Shown: positions 1-6,837, numbered from the stretch's first letter. The stretch is 34,892 bases of DNA from Actinomycetes bacterium (GCA_021791845.1 JAJYVT010000030.1:1-34892); one strand, 5' to 3'. The notes: generated from the letters alone by a model not told the origin. Program-made: numbers and translations.

Positions 1-1
1 C

Positions 2-82
2 CCCACGCCACTGCGGCGCCAGTTCGACCGTCTCGATCAGGCCATCGGTGACTTCATCGGGGAATCTGCACGGGCCGCGTGA
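2..82 (+). CDS. 3' end of an unidentified CDS (partial)
   Basis: An open frame runs in from the left edge and stops at TGA 80-82, giving about 26 C-terminal residues ending FIGESARAA. The amphipathic, mildly charged sequence looks like real protein, but it is too short to name a family. It could be the tail of a transposase or of any cytoplasmic enzyme. A small GC hairpin follows the stop. Confidence 0.35.
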   Translation, partial: PTPLRRQFDRLDQAIGDFIGESARAA

Positions 83-98
83 AACTTGACTCAACTGT

Positions 99-113
99 GC
101 CGGCTTCGCCGGC
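99..113 (+). terminator. Possible hairpin terminator after the partial gene
   Basis: GCCGGC, TTC, GCCGGC forms a perfect 6-bp stem with a 3-nt loop, 17 nt after the stop at 82. There is no U-tract, so it is at best a GC-type terminator or an RNA 3' stabiliser. Confidence 0.3.
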
Positions 114-172
114 TCAAGCTATCTAGCGGCATGCGCCGACTGCCCGCCGATGCGCACGGACCGGGCCGGCGG

Positions 173-178
173 TAGTAC
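173..178 (+). promoter_or_regulatory. Putative -10 box of the 97-aa gene
   Basis: TAGTAC ends 9 nt before the ATG at 188, the same geometry as the leaderless-type promoters elsewhere in the window. No clear -35 is visible. Confidence 0.35.
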
Positions 179-187
179 GACGGGGGG

Positions 188-481
188 ATGCGACCGGAGC
201 ACATGGACCTGGACCTGGACGCGATGGCGGCGGCGCTCGGCGAGTGGTTGAGCAGCGGCTCGGACGTCACGGCGGAGGACCGGATGCGGGCGTACGAGGC
301 GCTGGCGGCGCTCGGGGTTCCCGGCCTCCTGGAGGAGGTCGAGCTGGTTCGCCGCATCCTGCGGTTCGGGAACGACTTCCACTCCATCGCTCGGTTCTTT
401 GCCGACGGGAGCCGCGAGCACCGCTATCTCCTCGGGCTGCTGGAGGGCGTCGCAGCCGAGGACGTCCCCGCCCCGCCGTAG
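188..481 (+). CDS. Hypothetical protein, 97 aa
   Basis: I do not recognise the family. The product is small, acidic and mostly helical in character, with a leucine- and alanine-rich middle (ALAALGVPGLLEEVELVRRI) and a basic/aromatic patch (FGNDFHSIARFF). No signal peptide or membrane segment is visible. Codon use shows the strong G/C third-position bias of neighbouring genes, which supports real coding. The ATG at 188 sits directly behind a run of G residues and 9 nt after TAGTAC. An in-frame ATG at 203 is an alternative start. It ends before a (CCCCG)7 repeat and is probably monocistronic. A phage or mobile-element origin cannot be judged from so short a protein. Confidence 0.5.
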   Translation: MRPEHMDLDLDAMAAALGEWLSSGSDVTAEDRMRAYEALAALGVPGLLEEVELVRRILRFGNDFHSIARFFADGSREHRYLLGLLEGVAAEDVPAPP

Positions 482-513
482 GTGACGGGGTTCGACCTCC
501 TCGACCGGGACGG

Positions 514-548
514 CCCCGCCCCGCCCCGCCCCGCCCCGCCCCGCCCCG
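514..548. repeat. (CCCCG)x7 pentanucleotide tandem repeat
   Basis: Seven perfect copies of CCCCG lie between the 97-aa gene and the STAS gene. The complementary strand reads (CGGGG)n, which has four or more G4 runs and fits a G-quadruplex motif. Such runs are prone to length change by slippage. The repeat lies about 110 nt upstream of the STAS start codon. Confidence 0.9.
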
Positions 549-659
549 CTGGCACTCCCTCCCCCTTGTCTGCCAGGGAGGATCGGCGTAGGACTGCAGG
601 TACGTTTCTTCGCGGGCTCTCCACGACGGTGTGCGGCGACGGAGAGCCGGAAGGTCGCC

Positions 660-1277
660 ATGGCCCCGATCGCACGATGTCGCCATCACGGCGATCCCGC
701 CCGCTACGCCCTGCTCGTGGGGGAGATCGACGCCGCGCTCGTCTCGGTGACCGTCCGCCGGGACGGCTCCGCCACCGGTGACCGTGCGTGGCTCCGGCTC
801 GCCGACGCCCTCGCACCGCCGGAGCAGGCGAGGGCGGGGGTCGCCCCGGAGGACCCGCTGACGCGCGTCCTCACGCTGAGCCGGACCTGCGACCGGCTCC
901 ACCGGGTCCGGCTCTACGACGCCGGGCGCCGCGACCCCGGGTCGCCGACCGGGGTCGTGGCCCGGACGGACGAGCCCGCCGCCCCGTTCGCCGCCACCGC
1001 CGAGCGGCGGGGCGACATCCAGGTGGTCCGGTTTCGGGGCGAGCTGGACCTGGTGGCGGCGTCCACCGCCCGCCATGCGGTGGAGGCCGCCGCCTGCTCC
1101 ACGCTCGAGGTGGACCTCGCCGAGCTGACCTTCCTCGACGCCGCCGGCCTGGCCGCCCTGCTGTCGGCGCGCGAGGAGGCGATCGCTCGCGGCTGCCACG
1201 TGCGGGTCGTCGGCGCCTCGGGGATCGTGCGCCGGGTGTTCGCCGTCACCGGGCTGCAGTCGGTCCTGGACGGATGA
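660..1277 (+). CDS. STAS-domain (anti-anti-sigma-like) protein with an extra N-terminal region
   Basis: Residues about 112-205 form a STAS domain: strand-like IQVVRFRGELDLV, then VDLAELTFLDAAGLAALL, then a helix, a strand (CHVRVVGAS) and a final helix. This is the fold of SpoIIAA/RsbV-type anti-sigma-factor antagonists. In those proteins the Ser right after the conserved Asp is phosphorylated by the partner kinase. Here the position is Ala161 (D160-A161-A162-G163), so classical phospho-switching looks impossible. The first ~110 residues are unrecognised. The start at ATG 660 has GGAAGG at 649-654, 5 nt upstream. The gene is convergent with the lipoprotein gene, the two stops being 3 nt apart. 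It may be a constitutively active antagonist or a STAS domain with another role. The partner kinase and sigma factor are not in the window. Confidence 0.75.
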   Translation: MAPIARCRHHGDPARYALLVGEIDAALVSVTVRRDGSATGDRAWLRLADALAPPEQARAGVAPEDPLTRVLTLSRTCDRLHRVRLYDAGRRDPGSPTGVVARTDEPAAPFAATAERRGDIQVVRFRGELDLVAASTARHAVEAAACSTLEVDLAELTFLDAAGLAALLSAREEAIARGCHVRVVGASGIVRRVFAVTGLQSVLDG

Positions 1278-1280
1278 GCC

Positions 1281-1802
1281 TCACCGCCTGACGGCTGTCG
1301 AGGCCACCGTGAAGGCTGTCTTGATCTCCTTCCCGCTGGGCGCCAGCACGTACCAGTAGCCGCCCACGTTGAGCAGCGCCTGGCCGGTCACCATCCCGGG
1401 ACGGTTGTCGCCGATCCAGGTGTAGAGCGGGTGGCCGGCGTAGGTGACCTGGAGGGCGCCGTCGGGACGGCGGATCGTCCCCACGAGCGACTGCTCGAGG
1501 CCGCGGCCAGCGATGGGACGGGCCCCGGTCGTGAGCAGGGGGGGCCACAGCCGCACGCACAACCCCGAGACGCAGGCGCTCGATGTCGGGGTGTCGGGGG
1601 TGAAGTCGTAGAGGGTGTGCCCTTGGGGCGTGGCCAGGATCCGCCCGGCCGGCGACGGCTCGCTCGACAGGGTCACGCCGGTCGCCGTCGTGGGGGTGAC
1701 CGTGAACGAGGCCGATGTCACGCCGCCCGAGCACGCGGCGAGGGCCAGGGCGCCCACGGCCAGTCCCGCCGCCCCCAGGAGGTGCCGGCGGCCCCGGGTC
1801 AC
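1281..1802 (-). CDS. Secreted-repeat lipoprotein (COG4315-like), 173 aa
   Basis: The N-terminus has RR at positions 5-6, a hydrophobic stretch and a lipobox LAAC with Cys24, so it should be lipid-anchored outside the membrane. The RRHLLG context would also fit Tat export. The mature part carries the typical repeat of this family: HTLYDFTPD followed by SACVSGLCVRLWPPL, then HPLYTWIGDNRPGMVTGQ and a closing GYWYVLAPSG. The two Cys (SACVSGLC) are likely disulfide-bonded. The family is common in actinobacteria and its biochemical role is not established. The GTG start overlaps the stop of the upstream gene by 4 nt (GTGA), indicating translational coupling in a two-gene operon. Confidence 0.85.
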   Translation of the reverse strand: MTRGRRHLLGAAGLAVGALALAACSGGVTSASFTVTPTTATGVTLSSEPSPAGRILATPQGHTLYDFTPDTPTSSACVSGLCVRLWPPLLTTGARPIAGRGLEQSLVGTIRRPDGALQVTYAGHPLYTWIGDNRPGMVTGQALLNVGGYWYVLAPSGKEIKTAFTVASTAVRR

Positions 1803-2425
1803 GGGGCGTCGGCGGGGTCGGGCGGGAGGAAGGAAAGGGGAAGGTCGGCCAGCTGGACCAGCGTCGACGAGACCCACCGGGTGAGCGCGTCCACCACCGG
1901 GCCGACGGTCGTGGGGTCCTCCAGCTGCGACTCGTCGAAGCGGATGGTGCCCTCGTAGCTTCCCTCGACCGCCCAGCGGGGCCCGAGCGTCTCCTCGTCG
2001 CTGCCGGCGGTGGGGTCGGGGCGCAGCTCCTCGACCGTGATCGCCGTCCGCACCAGGGGGTCGTGGCCCAGCGCCGGCCCGGTGGCCGGGAGGACCGCCT
2101 GCACCCGATCGACCGACGGTGCGGCGGCCAGGCGCTGGATCCGCATCGCCACCTCGACCACCGCCTCGGGCAGCTCGGCCGGGGACTCGCCCATCGACCA
2201 GCTCCGGTAGGCGGTCTGGCTCCAGGTCGGCCAGTCGATCGACAGGTCGACGCGGACGCGGGGTGGCTGCCCCTCGCCGGGCAGGCTGTAGCTCGTCTCC
2301 CAGGACACGTCGCCGAGGAAGACGTCCACCTGGAAGCGCTCCTCCACCGCCTGGCGCTCGAGCAGGGCCCGGTCGAAGGAGTCCTGGACCGAAGAGATGA
2401 GGTCGACGAGCAGATGGTCGAGCAC
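1799..2425 (-). CDS. Conserved-looking hypothetical protein, 208 aa
   Basis: No family is recognised. The protein starts with an amphipathic helix (LDHLLVDLISSVQDSFDRAL) and then has alternating strand-like stretches (RFQVDVFLGDVSWETSY, RVRVDLSIDWPTWSQTAYR, TAITVEELRPD, WAVEGSYEGTIRFDES), suggesting a beta-rich soluble domain. It has no signal peptide or TM segment. The GTG start at 2425 lies 8 nt after TAGCCT (2434-2439) with no Shine-Dalgarno, so the mRNA is probably leaderless. Its stop overlaps the GTG of the lipoprotein gene (1802), suggesting the two proteins are made together. It could handle or bind the lipoprotein, but that is only inferred from the operon. Confidence 0.65.
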   Translation of the reverse strand: MLDHLLVDLISSVQDSFDRALLERQAVEERFQVDVFLGDVSWETSYSLPGEGQPPRVRVDLSIDWPTWSQTAYRSWSMGESPAELPEAVVEVAMRIQRLAAAPSVDRVQAVLPATGPALGHDPLVRTAITVEELRPDPTAGSDEETLGPRWAVEGSYEGTIRFDESQLEDPTTVGPVVDALTRWVSSTLVQLADLPLSFLPPDPADAP

Positions 2426-2433
2426 GGCGATCG

Positions 2434-2439
2434 AGGCTA
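2434..2439 (-). promoter_or_regulatory. -10 box (TAGCCT), leaderless-type promoter
   Basis: On the minus strand TAGCCT ends 8 nt before the GTG at 2425. The start of transcription should therefore fall at or next to the start codon. No -35 consensus is seen. Confidence 0.55.
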
Positions 2440-2499
2440 CCGGGGTCCCGCCCTCCCCGGGTCACGGGCCGCGGCACGCCGACCGGCGTCGGGGACCGG

Positions 2500-2505
2500 T
2501 ATCGT
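2500..2505 (+). promoter_or_regulatory. -10 box (TATCGT), leaderless-type promoter
   Basis: TATCGT ends 7 nt before the ATG at 2513, and there is no Shine-Dalgarno between them. It lies about 60 nt from the divergent TAGCCT box at 2434-2439. Confidence 0.55.
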
Positions 2506-2512
2506 CACCGCC

Positions 2513-2995
2513 ATGGCAGCGATCGAGGTGCAGGACCTCGGCCACGTGGTCCTCTACGTGCGCGACCTCGGGCGGTCGGTGGCCTTCTACCGCGACGTGC
2601 TCGGCTTCCGCCAGATCGTGCCCGACCCGGGCGGCGGGACGGGGCTCCGGTTCCCGGCGGCCGCCTTCTCCTCGGCGTCGGGCCGGACCCACCACGAGCT
2701 CCTCCTGATCGAAGTGGGGGAGGACGCCCAGGCCCTGCCCGAGGGCCGGCGCGTCGGGCTCTACCATGTCGGGCTCAAGATCGGGGAGAGCGACGACCAG
2801 CTCCGCCGGGCCGTGGCCCGGCTCCAGGAGGCAGGGGTGGTCGTGACCGGCGCCAGCGACCACACCGTGACCCACAGCCTCTACGTCCTCGACCCCGACG
2901 GGAACGAGATCGAGCTCTACATCGACGTCCCCGGCGTGGACTGGGCCGCCGACCCCGCGCTCATCGCCAGCCCGGTGCGGCCGCTGCGGCTCTGA
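2513..2995 (+). CDS. VOC-family (glyoxalase / extradiol dioxygenase fold) protein, 160 aa
   Basis: Two beta-alpha-beta modules of the vicinal-oxygen-chelate fold are visible. The first runs from LGHVVLYVRDLGRSVAFY to HHELLLIEV and the second from GLYHVGLKIG to SLYVLDPDGNEIELY. Candidate metal ligands are His11, His61 or Glu62, His85 and Glu134, the usual positions in this superfamily. DPDGNEIELY is the hallmark motif of catechol-2,3-dioxygenase-like and glyoxalase-like members. The substrate cannot be told from sequence. The ATG at 2513 was chosen because the fold starts immediately and a -10 box sits 7 nt upstream; the longer upstream open frame is shadow. The stop overlaps the next ATG by one base (TGATG), so it is co-translated with the phosphodiesterase gene. 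Confidence 0.85.
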   Translation: MAAIEVQDLGHVVLYVRDLGRSVAFYRDVLGFRQIVPDPGGGTGLRFPAAAFSSASGRTHHELLLIEVGEDAQALPEGRRVGLYHVGLKIGESDDQLRRAVARLQEAGVVVTGASDHTVTHSLYVLDPDGNEIELYIDVPGVDWAADPALIASPVRPLRL

Positions 2996-3858
2996 TGCAA
3001 CGCACCAACCCGTGGCTGGTGCGGCGGGTGATCGCCTACGCCCACCAGGGCGGCGCCTACGAGTGGCCGTCCTCGACGCTGCTGGCGATGCGCAAGGCCG
3101 TGGAGGCCGGGGCGACGGCCATCGAGCTCGACGTGCACGCCACCGCCGACGGGGAGCTCGTCGTCTGCCACGACGCCACGGTGGACCGCACGACCGACGG
3201 CCGCGGCGCCATCGCCGAGCTGACGCTGGCCGAGCTTCGCCGCCTGGACAACGCCTACTGGTTCGTCCCCGGGTGCGACGTCGCCCCCGGGCGGCCGCCC
3301 GAGGCGTACCCGCTGCGGGGCCGGGCGCCCGAGGACCCCGAGCTTCGCGTCGCCTCGCTGCGGGAGGTCCTCGAGCGGTTCCCCGGTGTGGTGCTCAACC
3401 TGGACATCAAGCAGACGGCGCCGGCCGTCCGCCCCTACGAGGACGCGCTGGCCCGGCTCCTCGCCGAGTACGAGCGGGACGACGACGTCATCGTCGCCTC
3501 GTTCGACGACGCGGCCACCGAGCGCTTTGCCGCCTGCGCGCCCCGGATCGCCACCTCGGCCGGGACCCTCGCCACCGCGGCCTTCTGGGGCGCCGTGCAG
3601 GAGGGTGCAGCGCCCCCGCCGGTCTCGGCCGTGGCGTTCCAGGTGCCCGAGCACCACGGCGAGGTCGCGGTGGTGGACGAGCGCTTCGTGGCCGCCGCCC
3701 ACGCGGCGGGCATCGCCGTCCACGTGTGGACCGTCGACGACGAGCCGTCGATGGGCCGCCTCGTCGACCTCGGGGTGGACGGGATCATCACCGACGTGCC
3801 CACCACGCTGGCCGCCGTGCTCGCCGCCCGGGGTGCCGGCTGGGACCCGGGGACCTGA
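2995..3858 (+). CDS. Glycerophosphodiester phosphodiesterase family protein, 287 aa
   Basis: This is a TIM-barrel GDPD domain over nearly the full length. The first strand has AYAHQGG with catalytic His17, followed by EWPSST, IELDVHATADGELVVCHD (Glu44, Asp46, His59), VLNLDIK near residue 140, and VHVWTVDD and GVDGIITDVP at the end. Known members hydrolyse glycerophosphodiesters to glycerol-3-phosphate and an alcohol, using a divalent metal held by the Glu/Asp pair. Two usual residues differ: HRG is HQG and ENT is SST. There is no signal peptide, so it should be cytoplasmic. It is coupled to the VOC gene by a one-base overlap. The general family call is firm, the exact substrate is open. Confidence 0.88.
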   Translation: MQRTNPWLVRRVIAYAHQGGAYEWPSSTLLAMRKAVEAGATAIELDVHATADGELVVCHDATVDRTTDGRGAIAELTLAELRRLDNAYWFVPGCDVAPGRPPEAYPLRGRAPEDPELRVASLREVLERFPGVVLNLDIKQTAPAVRPYEDALARLLAEYERDDDVIVASFDDAATERFAACAPRIATSAGTLATAAFWGAVQEGAAPPPVSAVAFQVPEHHGEVAVVDERFVAAAHAAGIAVHVWTVDDEPSMGRLVDLGVDGIITDVPTTLAAVLAARGAGWDPGT

Positions 3859-3870
3859 GCCCGTTCCGGC

Positions 3871-3883
3871 TCAGCCGCGGCCG
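3871..3883. repeat. 13-nt direct repeat, copy 1
   Basis: TCAGCCGCGGCCG here is repeated exactly at 3947-3959, where it supplies the stop codon and last residues of bL37. The spacing is 76 nt. Confidence 0.8.
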
Positions 3884-3946
3884 GTCCGCCGGTGACGGTC
3901 GCGGGGGCGGTCGTCCGGGACGGGAGGCACCTGGCCGGCGCGGCCG

Positions 3947-4030
3947 TCAGCCGCGGCCGCAGTTCGGCTTCTTGCCGTGGTTCGCCTTCTTCTTCGAGCG
4001 CAGCTTGCGCTTCACCGTCCGCTTCGACAC
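3947..4030 (-). CDS. 50S ribosomal protein bL37, 27 aa
   Basis: The 27-residue product is extremely basic (VSKRTVKRKLRSKKK...) and contains KANHGKKPN, the signature I remember from mycobacterial bL37 (KANHGKRPNA at its C-terminus). bL37 is a tiny actinobacterial component of the large subunit that binds 23S rRNA. The GTG start at 4030 has TAACGT 8 nt upstream and no Shine-Dalgarno, so it is probably leaderless. The C-terminal CGRG goes beyond the remembered mycobacterial end, and its coding DNA is part of a 13-nt direct repeat. It is divergent from the DUF192 gene across only 42 nt. It is easily missed by gene finders because of its length. Confidence 0.8.
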   Translation of the reverse strand: MSKRTVKRKLRSKKKANHGKKPNCGRG

Positions 4031-4038
4031 GGCGGGAG

Positions 4039-4044
4039 ACGTTA
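4039..4044 (-). promoter_or_regulatory. -10 box (TAACGT) of bL37
   Basis: TAACGT on the minus strand ends 8 nt before the bL37 GTG at 4030. It faces away from the TAGGTT box at 4058-4063, giving a compact divergent promoter. Confidence 0.6.
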
Positions 4045-4057
4045 GCCGACGGCGGAG

Positions 4058-4063
4058 TAGGTT
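4058..4063 (+). promoter_or_regulatory. -10 box (TAGGTT) of the DUF192-rsmI unit
   Basis: TAGGTT ends 9 nt before the ATG at 4073, with no Shine-Dalgarno between. It is probably the promoter of the DUF192-rsmI pair. Confidence 0.55.
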
Positions 4064-4072
4064 CGCGCACCG

Positions 4073-4414
4073 ATGAAGACCGTCTGGCTGCTGCGCGGGG
4101 GCGACGTCCTGGCGTCGGCGGAGGTGGCCGAGTCGCTGGTCGACCGGGCCCGGGGCCTGCTCGGGCACAGCGGCTACGACGGCGCGCTCCTCTTGCGCAA
4201 GACCCGGTCGGTCCACTCCGTCGGGATGCGCTTCCCCATGGACGTGGCGTTCCTCGACGACGCCCTCACGGTGACGGCCGTCACGCGGCTCCGGCCCTGG
4301 AGCGTGGCCCTGCCCCGGCGGGGCAGCCGGCACGTGCTCGAGGCCCAGGCCGGCGCGTTCGAGCGCTGGCGGCTGGCACCCGGCGACCAGATCGAGATCC
4401 GAGAGCCGACGTGA
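4073..4414 (+). CDS. DUF192 family protein, 113 aa
   Basis: The protein matches the compact DUF192 beta-barrel domain along its whole length: RARGLLGHSGYDGALLL, then the family motif VHSVGMRFPMDVAFLD, then VTAVTRLRPWSVALP, and near the end VLEAQAGAFERWRLAPGD. Many members elsewhere have a signal peptide; this one has none and would be cytoplasmic. Function is not established for the family. The stop overlaps the rsmI GTG by 4 nt, so it is translationally coupled to the rRNA methyltransferase gene. The position next to rsmI suggests nothing firm about its job. Confidence 0.85.
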   Translation: MKTVWLLRGGDVLASAEVAESLVDRARGLLGHSGYDGALLLRKTRSVHSVGMRFPMDVAFLDDALTVTAVTRLRPWSVALPRRGSRHVLEAQAGAFERWRLAPGDQIEIREPT

Positions 4415-5277
4415 CGCCGGAGGGGGGCGCCGTCGTCCTGGTCGCCACCCCCATCGGGAACCTGGGCGACCTCTCGCCCCGCGCCGTCGAGGTCCTCCGC
4501 ACGGCCGATCTCGTCTTCTGCGAGGACACCCGCCGGACGCGGGCGCTCCTCAGCGCGGCGGGTGTCGGCGGCGGGGGCCGCCTCCGCTCGCTCCACGCCC
4601 ACAACGAGGCGGCGCGGGTGGACGGGGTGCTCGCCGCGCTCACGACGGGTGCGACGGTGGCCGTGGTGAGCGACGCCGGCACGCCCGGCATCTCCGACCC
4701 GGGGGCCCACCTCGTCGCGGCGGCGGCGGGAGCCGGGCACCGGGTCACCGTCGTGCCCGGACCCTCGGCCGTGGTGGCCGCCCTGGTGGTGAGCGGGCTC
4801 GCCACCGACCGCTTCTGCGTGGAGGGCTTCCTGCCCAGAAAGGGCGAGGGCCGCCGCCGCCGCCTGGACGCACTGGTGGCGGAGCAGCGGACCACGGTCG
4901 TCTTGGAGGCGCCCGGTCGCCTGGCGGCCACGCTGGCCGAGGTGGCCGAGCGGGTGCCGGACCGGGCGCTCGCCGTCTGCCGGGAGCTGACCAAGGTCCA
5001 CGAGGAGGTCTGGCGGGGGACCGCGGCCGACGCCGCGGCCGCCTTCTCGGGCCGGGAGGTGCGGGGCGAGGTGGTGGTGGTGGTGGCCGGCGCGAGCGGC
5101 ACACGTTCGGCCGGCGAGCCCGGCGACGACGTCGTGGCGGCGGCGGTGGCGTCGAGGCTGGCGCAGGGCGACTCGGTCAAGGACGCGGCAACCGCGGTGG
5201 CCGCCGCGCTCGGCGTGCACCGGCGGCGCGCGTACGCGGCCGCGGTGGGCGCCCGCAGGGAGGGGCCGTCGCGCTGA
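4411..5277 (+). CDS. rsmI: 16S rRNA (cytidine1402-2'-O)-methyltransferase RsmI
   Basis: RsmI uses SAM to 2'-O-methylate C1402 in the decoding centre of 16S rRNA. The tetrapyrrole-methylase fold starts with LVATPIGNLGDLSPRA, continues with FCEDTRRTRALL, HNEAAR, VVSDAGTPGISDPG (SAM-binding region) and VVPGPSAVVAAL, and then GFLPRKGEGRRRR and CRELTKVHEEVWRG, all diagnostic for RsmI (YraL) rather than other members of the fold. At 288 aa it has a normal length. GTG 4411 is used because it gives the usual N-terminus and overlaps the DUF192 stop (GTGA). metG starts 19 nt after its stop from its own putative promoter. Confidence 0.95.
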   Translation: MTPEGGAVVLVATPIGNLGDLSPRAVEVLRTADLVFCEDTRRTRALLSAAGVGGGGRLRSLHAHNEAARVDGVLAALTTGATVAVVSDAGTPGISDPGAHLVAAAAGAGHRVTVVPGPSAVVAALVVSGLATDRFCVEGFLPRKGEGRRRRLDALVAEQRTTVVLEAPGRLAATLAEVAERVPDRALAVCRELTKVHEEVWRGTAADAAAAFSGREVRGEVVVVVAGASGTRSAGEPGDDVVAAAVASRLAQGDSVKDAATAVAAALGVHRRRAYAAAVGARREGPSR

Positions 5278-5283
5278 CGCCGG

Positions 5284-5289
5284 TACGCT
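5284..5289 (+). promoter_or_regulatory. -10 box (TACGCT) of metG
   Basis: TACGCT ends 6 nt before the GTG at 5296, so the transcript would start at the start codon. It lies in the short gap after the rsmI stop. Confidence 0.55.
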
Positions 5290-5295
5290 ACGCCG

Positions 5296-6837
5296 GTGCC
5301 CCGCTTCTACGTCACGACGCCCATCTACTACGTGAACGACGCGCCGCACGCGGGGCACGCCTACACGACGGTCAACGCCGACGCCCTGGCCCGCTGGCAC
5401 CGGCTCTGCGGCGACGAGGTCTTCTTCCTCACCGGGACCGACGAGCACGGGGCGAAGATGGCGGAGGCGGCCGCCGAGCACGACATGACGCCCAAGGAGT
5501 GGGCCGACACCGTGGTGCAGCGTTTCGTCGAGGCGTGGCGCGACCTCGACATCGCCAACGACGACTTCATCCGCACCACCGAGCCCCGCCACCACGCCTC
5601 GGTCCAGGCGTTCCTCCAGAGGATCTACGACAACGGCTACATCCGGCTCGGCACCTACCACGGGCTCTACTGCATCTCGTGCGAGGACTACTACACCGCC
5701 GACCAGCTGGTGGACGGCAACTGCCCCGTGCACGGCCGGCCGGTGGTCGAGATGGACGAGGAGAACTACTTCTTCGAGCTCTCCCGGTTCGAGGACCGCC
5801 TCGTCGAGTGGTACGACGCCCAACCCGAGGCCGTGCGGCCGGCCACCAAGCGCAACGAGGCCCTCAGCTTCATCAAGGGCGGGCTGCGCGACATCTCGAT
5901 CACCCGCACCTCCCTCCGCTGGGGCGTGCCGGTGCCCTGGGACTCGGGCCACGTCTTCTACGTCTGGTACGACGCCCTCATCAACTACCTCACCGCCATC
6001 GGCTACGGCGCCGACGAGGGACGCTTCGGCGCGTGGTGGCCCGCCGTGCACCACCTGATCGGCAAGGAGATCATCCGCTTCCACTGCGTATGGTGGCCGG
6101 CCATGTGCATGGCGGCCGGGGTCGACCCCCCGGCCAACGTGTTCGTGCACGGGTGGCTGCTCATGGGGGGGCGCAAGCTGTCGAAGTCGCTCCGCACGGC
6201 CTCGGGTGAGGCCGCCGCCCGGCTGACCGACGTCGCCCCGCAGGCGCTCGCCGCCGACTTCGGAGTCGACGCGGCCCGCTACCACCTCCTTCGCGACGTG
6301 CCGCTCGGGACCGACGGGGACTTCTCCTACGAGGGGATCGTCACCCGCTACAACGCCGACCTGGCCAACAATCTCGGCAACCTCGTCGCCCGGGTGGCCA
6401 CCGTCGTCGGCTCGAAGTGCGGCGGCGTCGGCCCGGCGCCCGACCGTGCCAGCACCCTCGGCCCGTTGTCGGCCGAGGTCGTGGCGGGGGCGGCCGGGGC
6501 CTGGGAGCGATTCGCGCCCCACGAGGCGCTGGCGGAGACGTGGCGGCTGATCGGCGCGGCCAACGCCGCCCTGGAGGCGGCGGAGCCCTGGAAGGCGGAG
6601 CCCGGTCCGGCGGTGGACGCCGTCCTCGGGGACGCCCTCGAGGTGCTTCGGATCGTGAGCCTGCTCGTGAGCCCGGCCATGCCCTCCACCGCGGCGGAGA
6701 TCTGGCGACGCATCGGGCTCGACGGCGCGCCGGCCGACCGCACGGTGCCGGCGGACGCCGCCTGGGGCGGCTACCCCGGGGGCGTGCCCGTGGAGAAGGG
6801 GGCACCCCTGTTCCCCCGGCGCAAGGTGGAGGCGTGA
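5296..6837 (+). CDS. metG: Methionyl-tRNA synthetase
   Basis: This class I synthetase charges tRNA-Met and initiator tRNA with methionine using ATP. The N-terminus TTPIYYVNDAPHAGHAYT holds the HIGH-type motif (HAGH, residues 18-21). A knuckle-like CISCEDYY...CPVHG follows near residue 130. The KMSKS loop is KLSKS at 294-298. The C-terminal anticodon-binding domain has YNADLANNLGNLVAR and ends at residue 513 without the extra C-terminal tRNA-binding module of the longer type. The GTG start is only 6 nt downstream of TACGCT, so translation is probably leaderless. The stop overlaps the tatD GTG by 4 nt (GTGA), starting a coupled tatD-rsmA-ispE run. Confidence 0.96.
   Translation: MPRFYVTTPIYYVNDAPHAGHAYTTVNADALARWHRLCGDEVFFLTGTDEHGAKMAEAAAEHDMTPKEWADTVVQRFVEAWRDLDIANDDFIRTTEPRHHASVQAFLQRIYDNGYIRLGTYHGLYCISCEDYYTADQLVDGNCPVHGRPVVEMDEENYFFELSRFEDRLVEWYDAQPEAVRPATKRNEALSFIKGGLRDISITRTSLRWGVPVPWDSGHVFYVWYDALINYLTAIGYGADEGRFGAWWPAVHHLIGKEIIRFHCVWWPAMCMAAGVDPPANVFVHGWLLMGGRKLSKSLRTASGEAAARLTDVAPQALAADFGVDAARYHLLRDVPLGTDGDFSYEGIVTRYNADLANNLGNLVARVATVVGSKCGGVGPAPDRASTLGPLSAEVVAGAAGAWERFAPHEALAETWRLIGAANAALEAAEPWKAEPGPAVDAVLGDALEVLRIVSLLVSPAMPSTAAEIWRRIGLDGAPADRTVPADAAWGGYPGGVPVEKGAPLFPRRKVEA

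Noticed and set aside
514-548. Candidate GC-box regulatory site
   Set aside because: The array is a simple pentanucleotide expansion; no protein site can be inferred from it alone.
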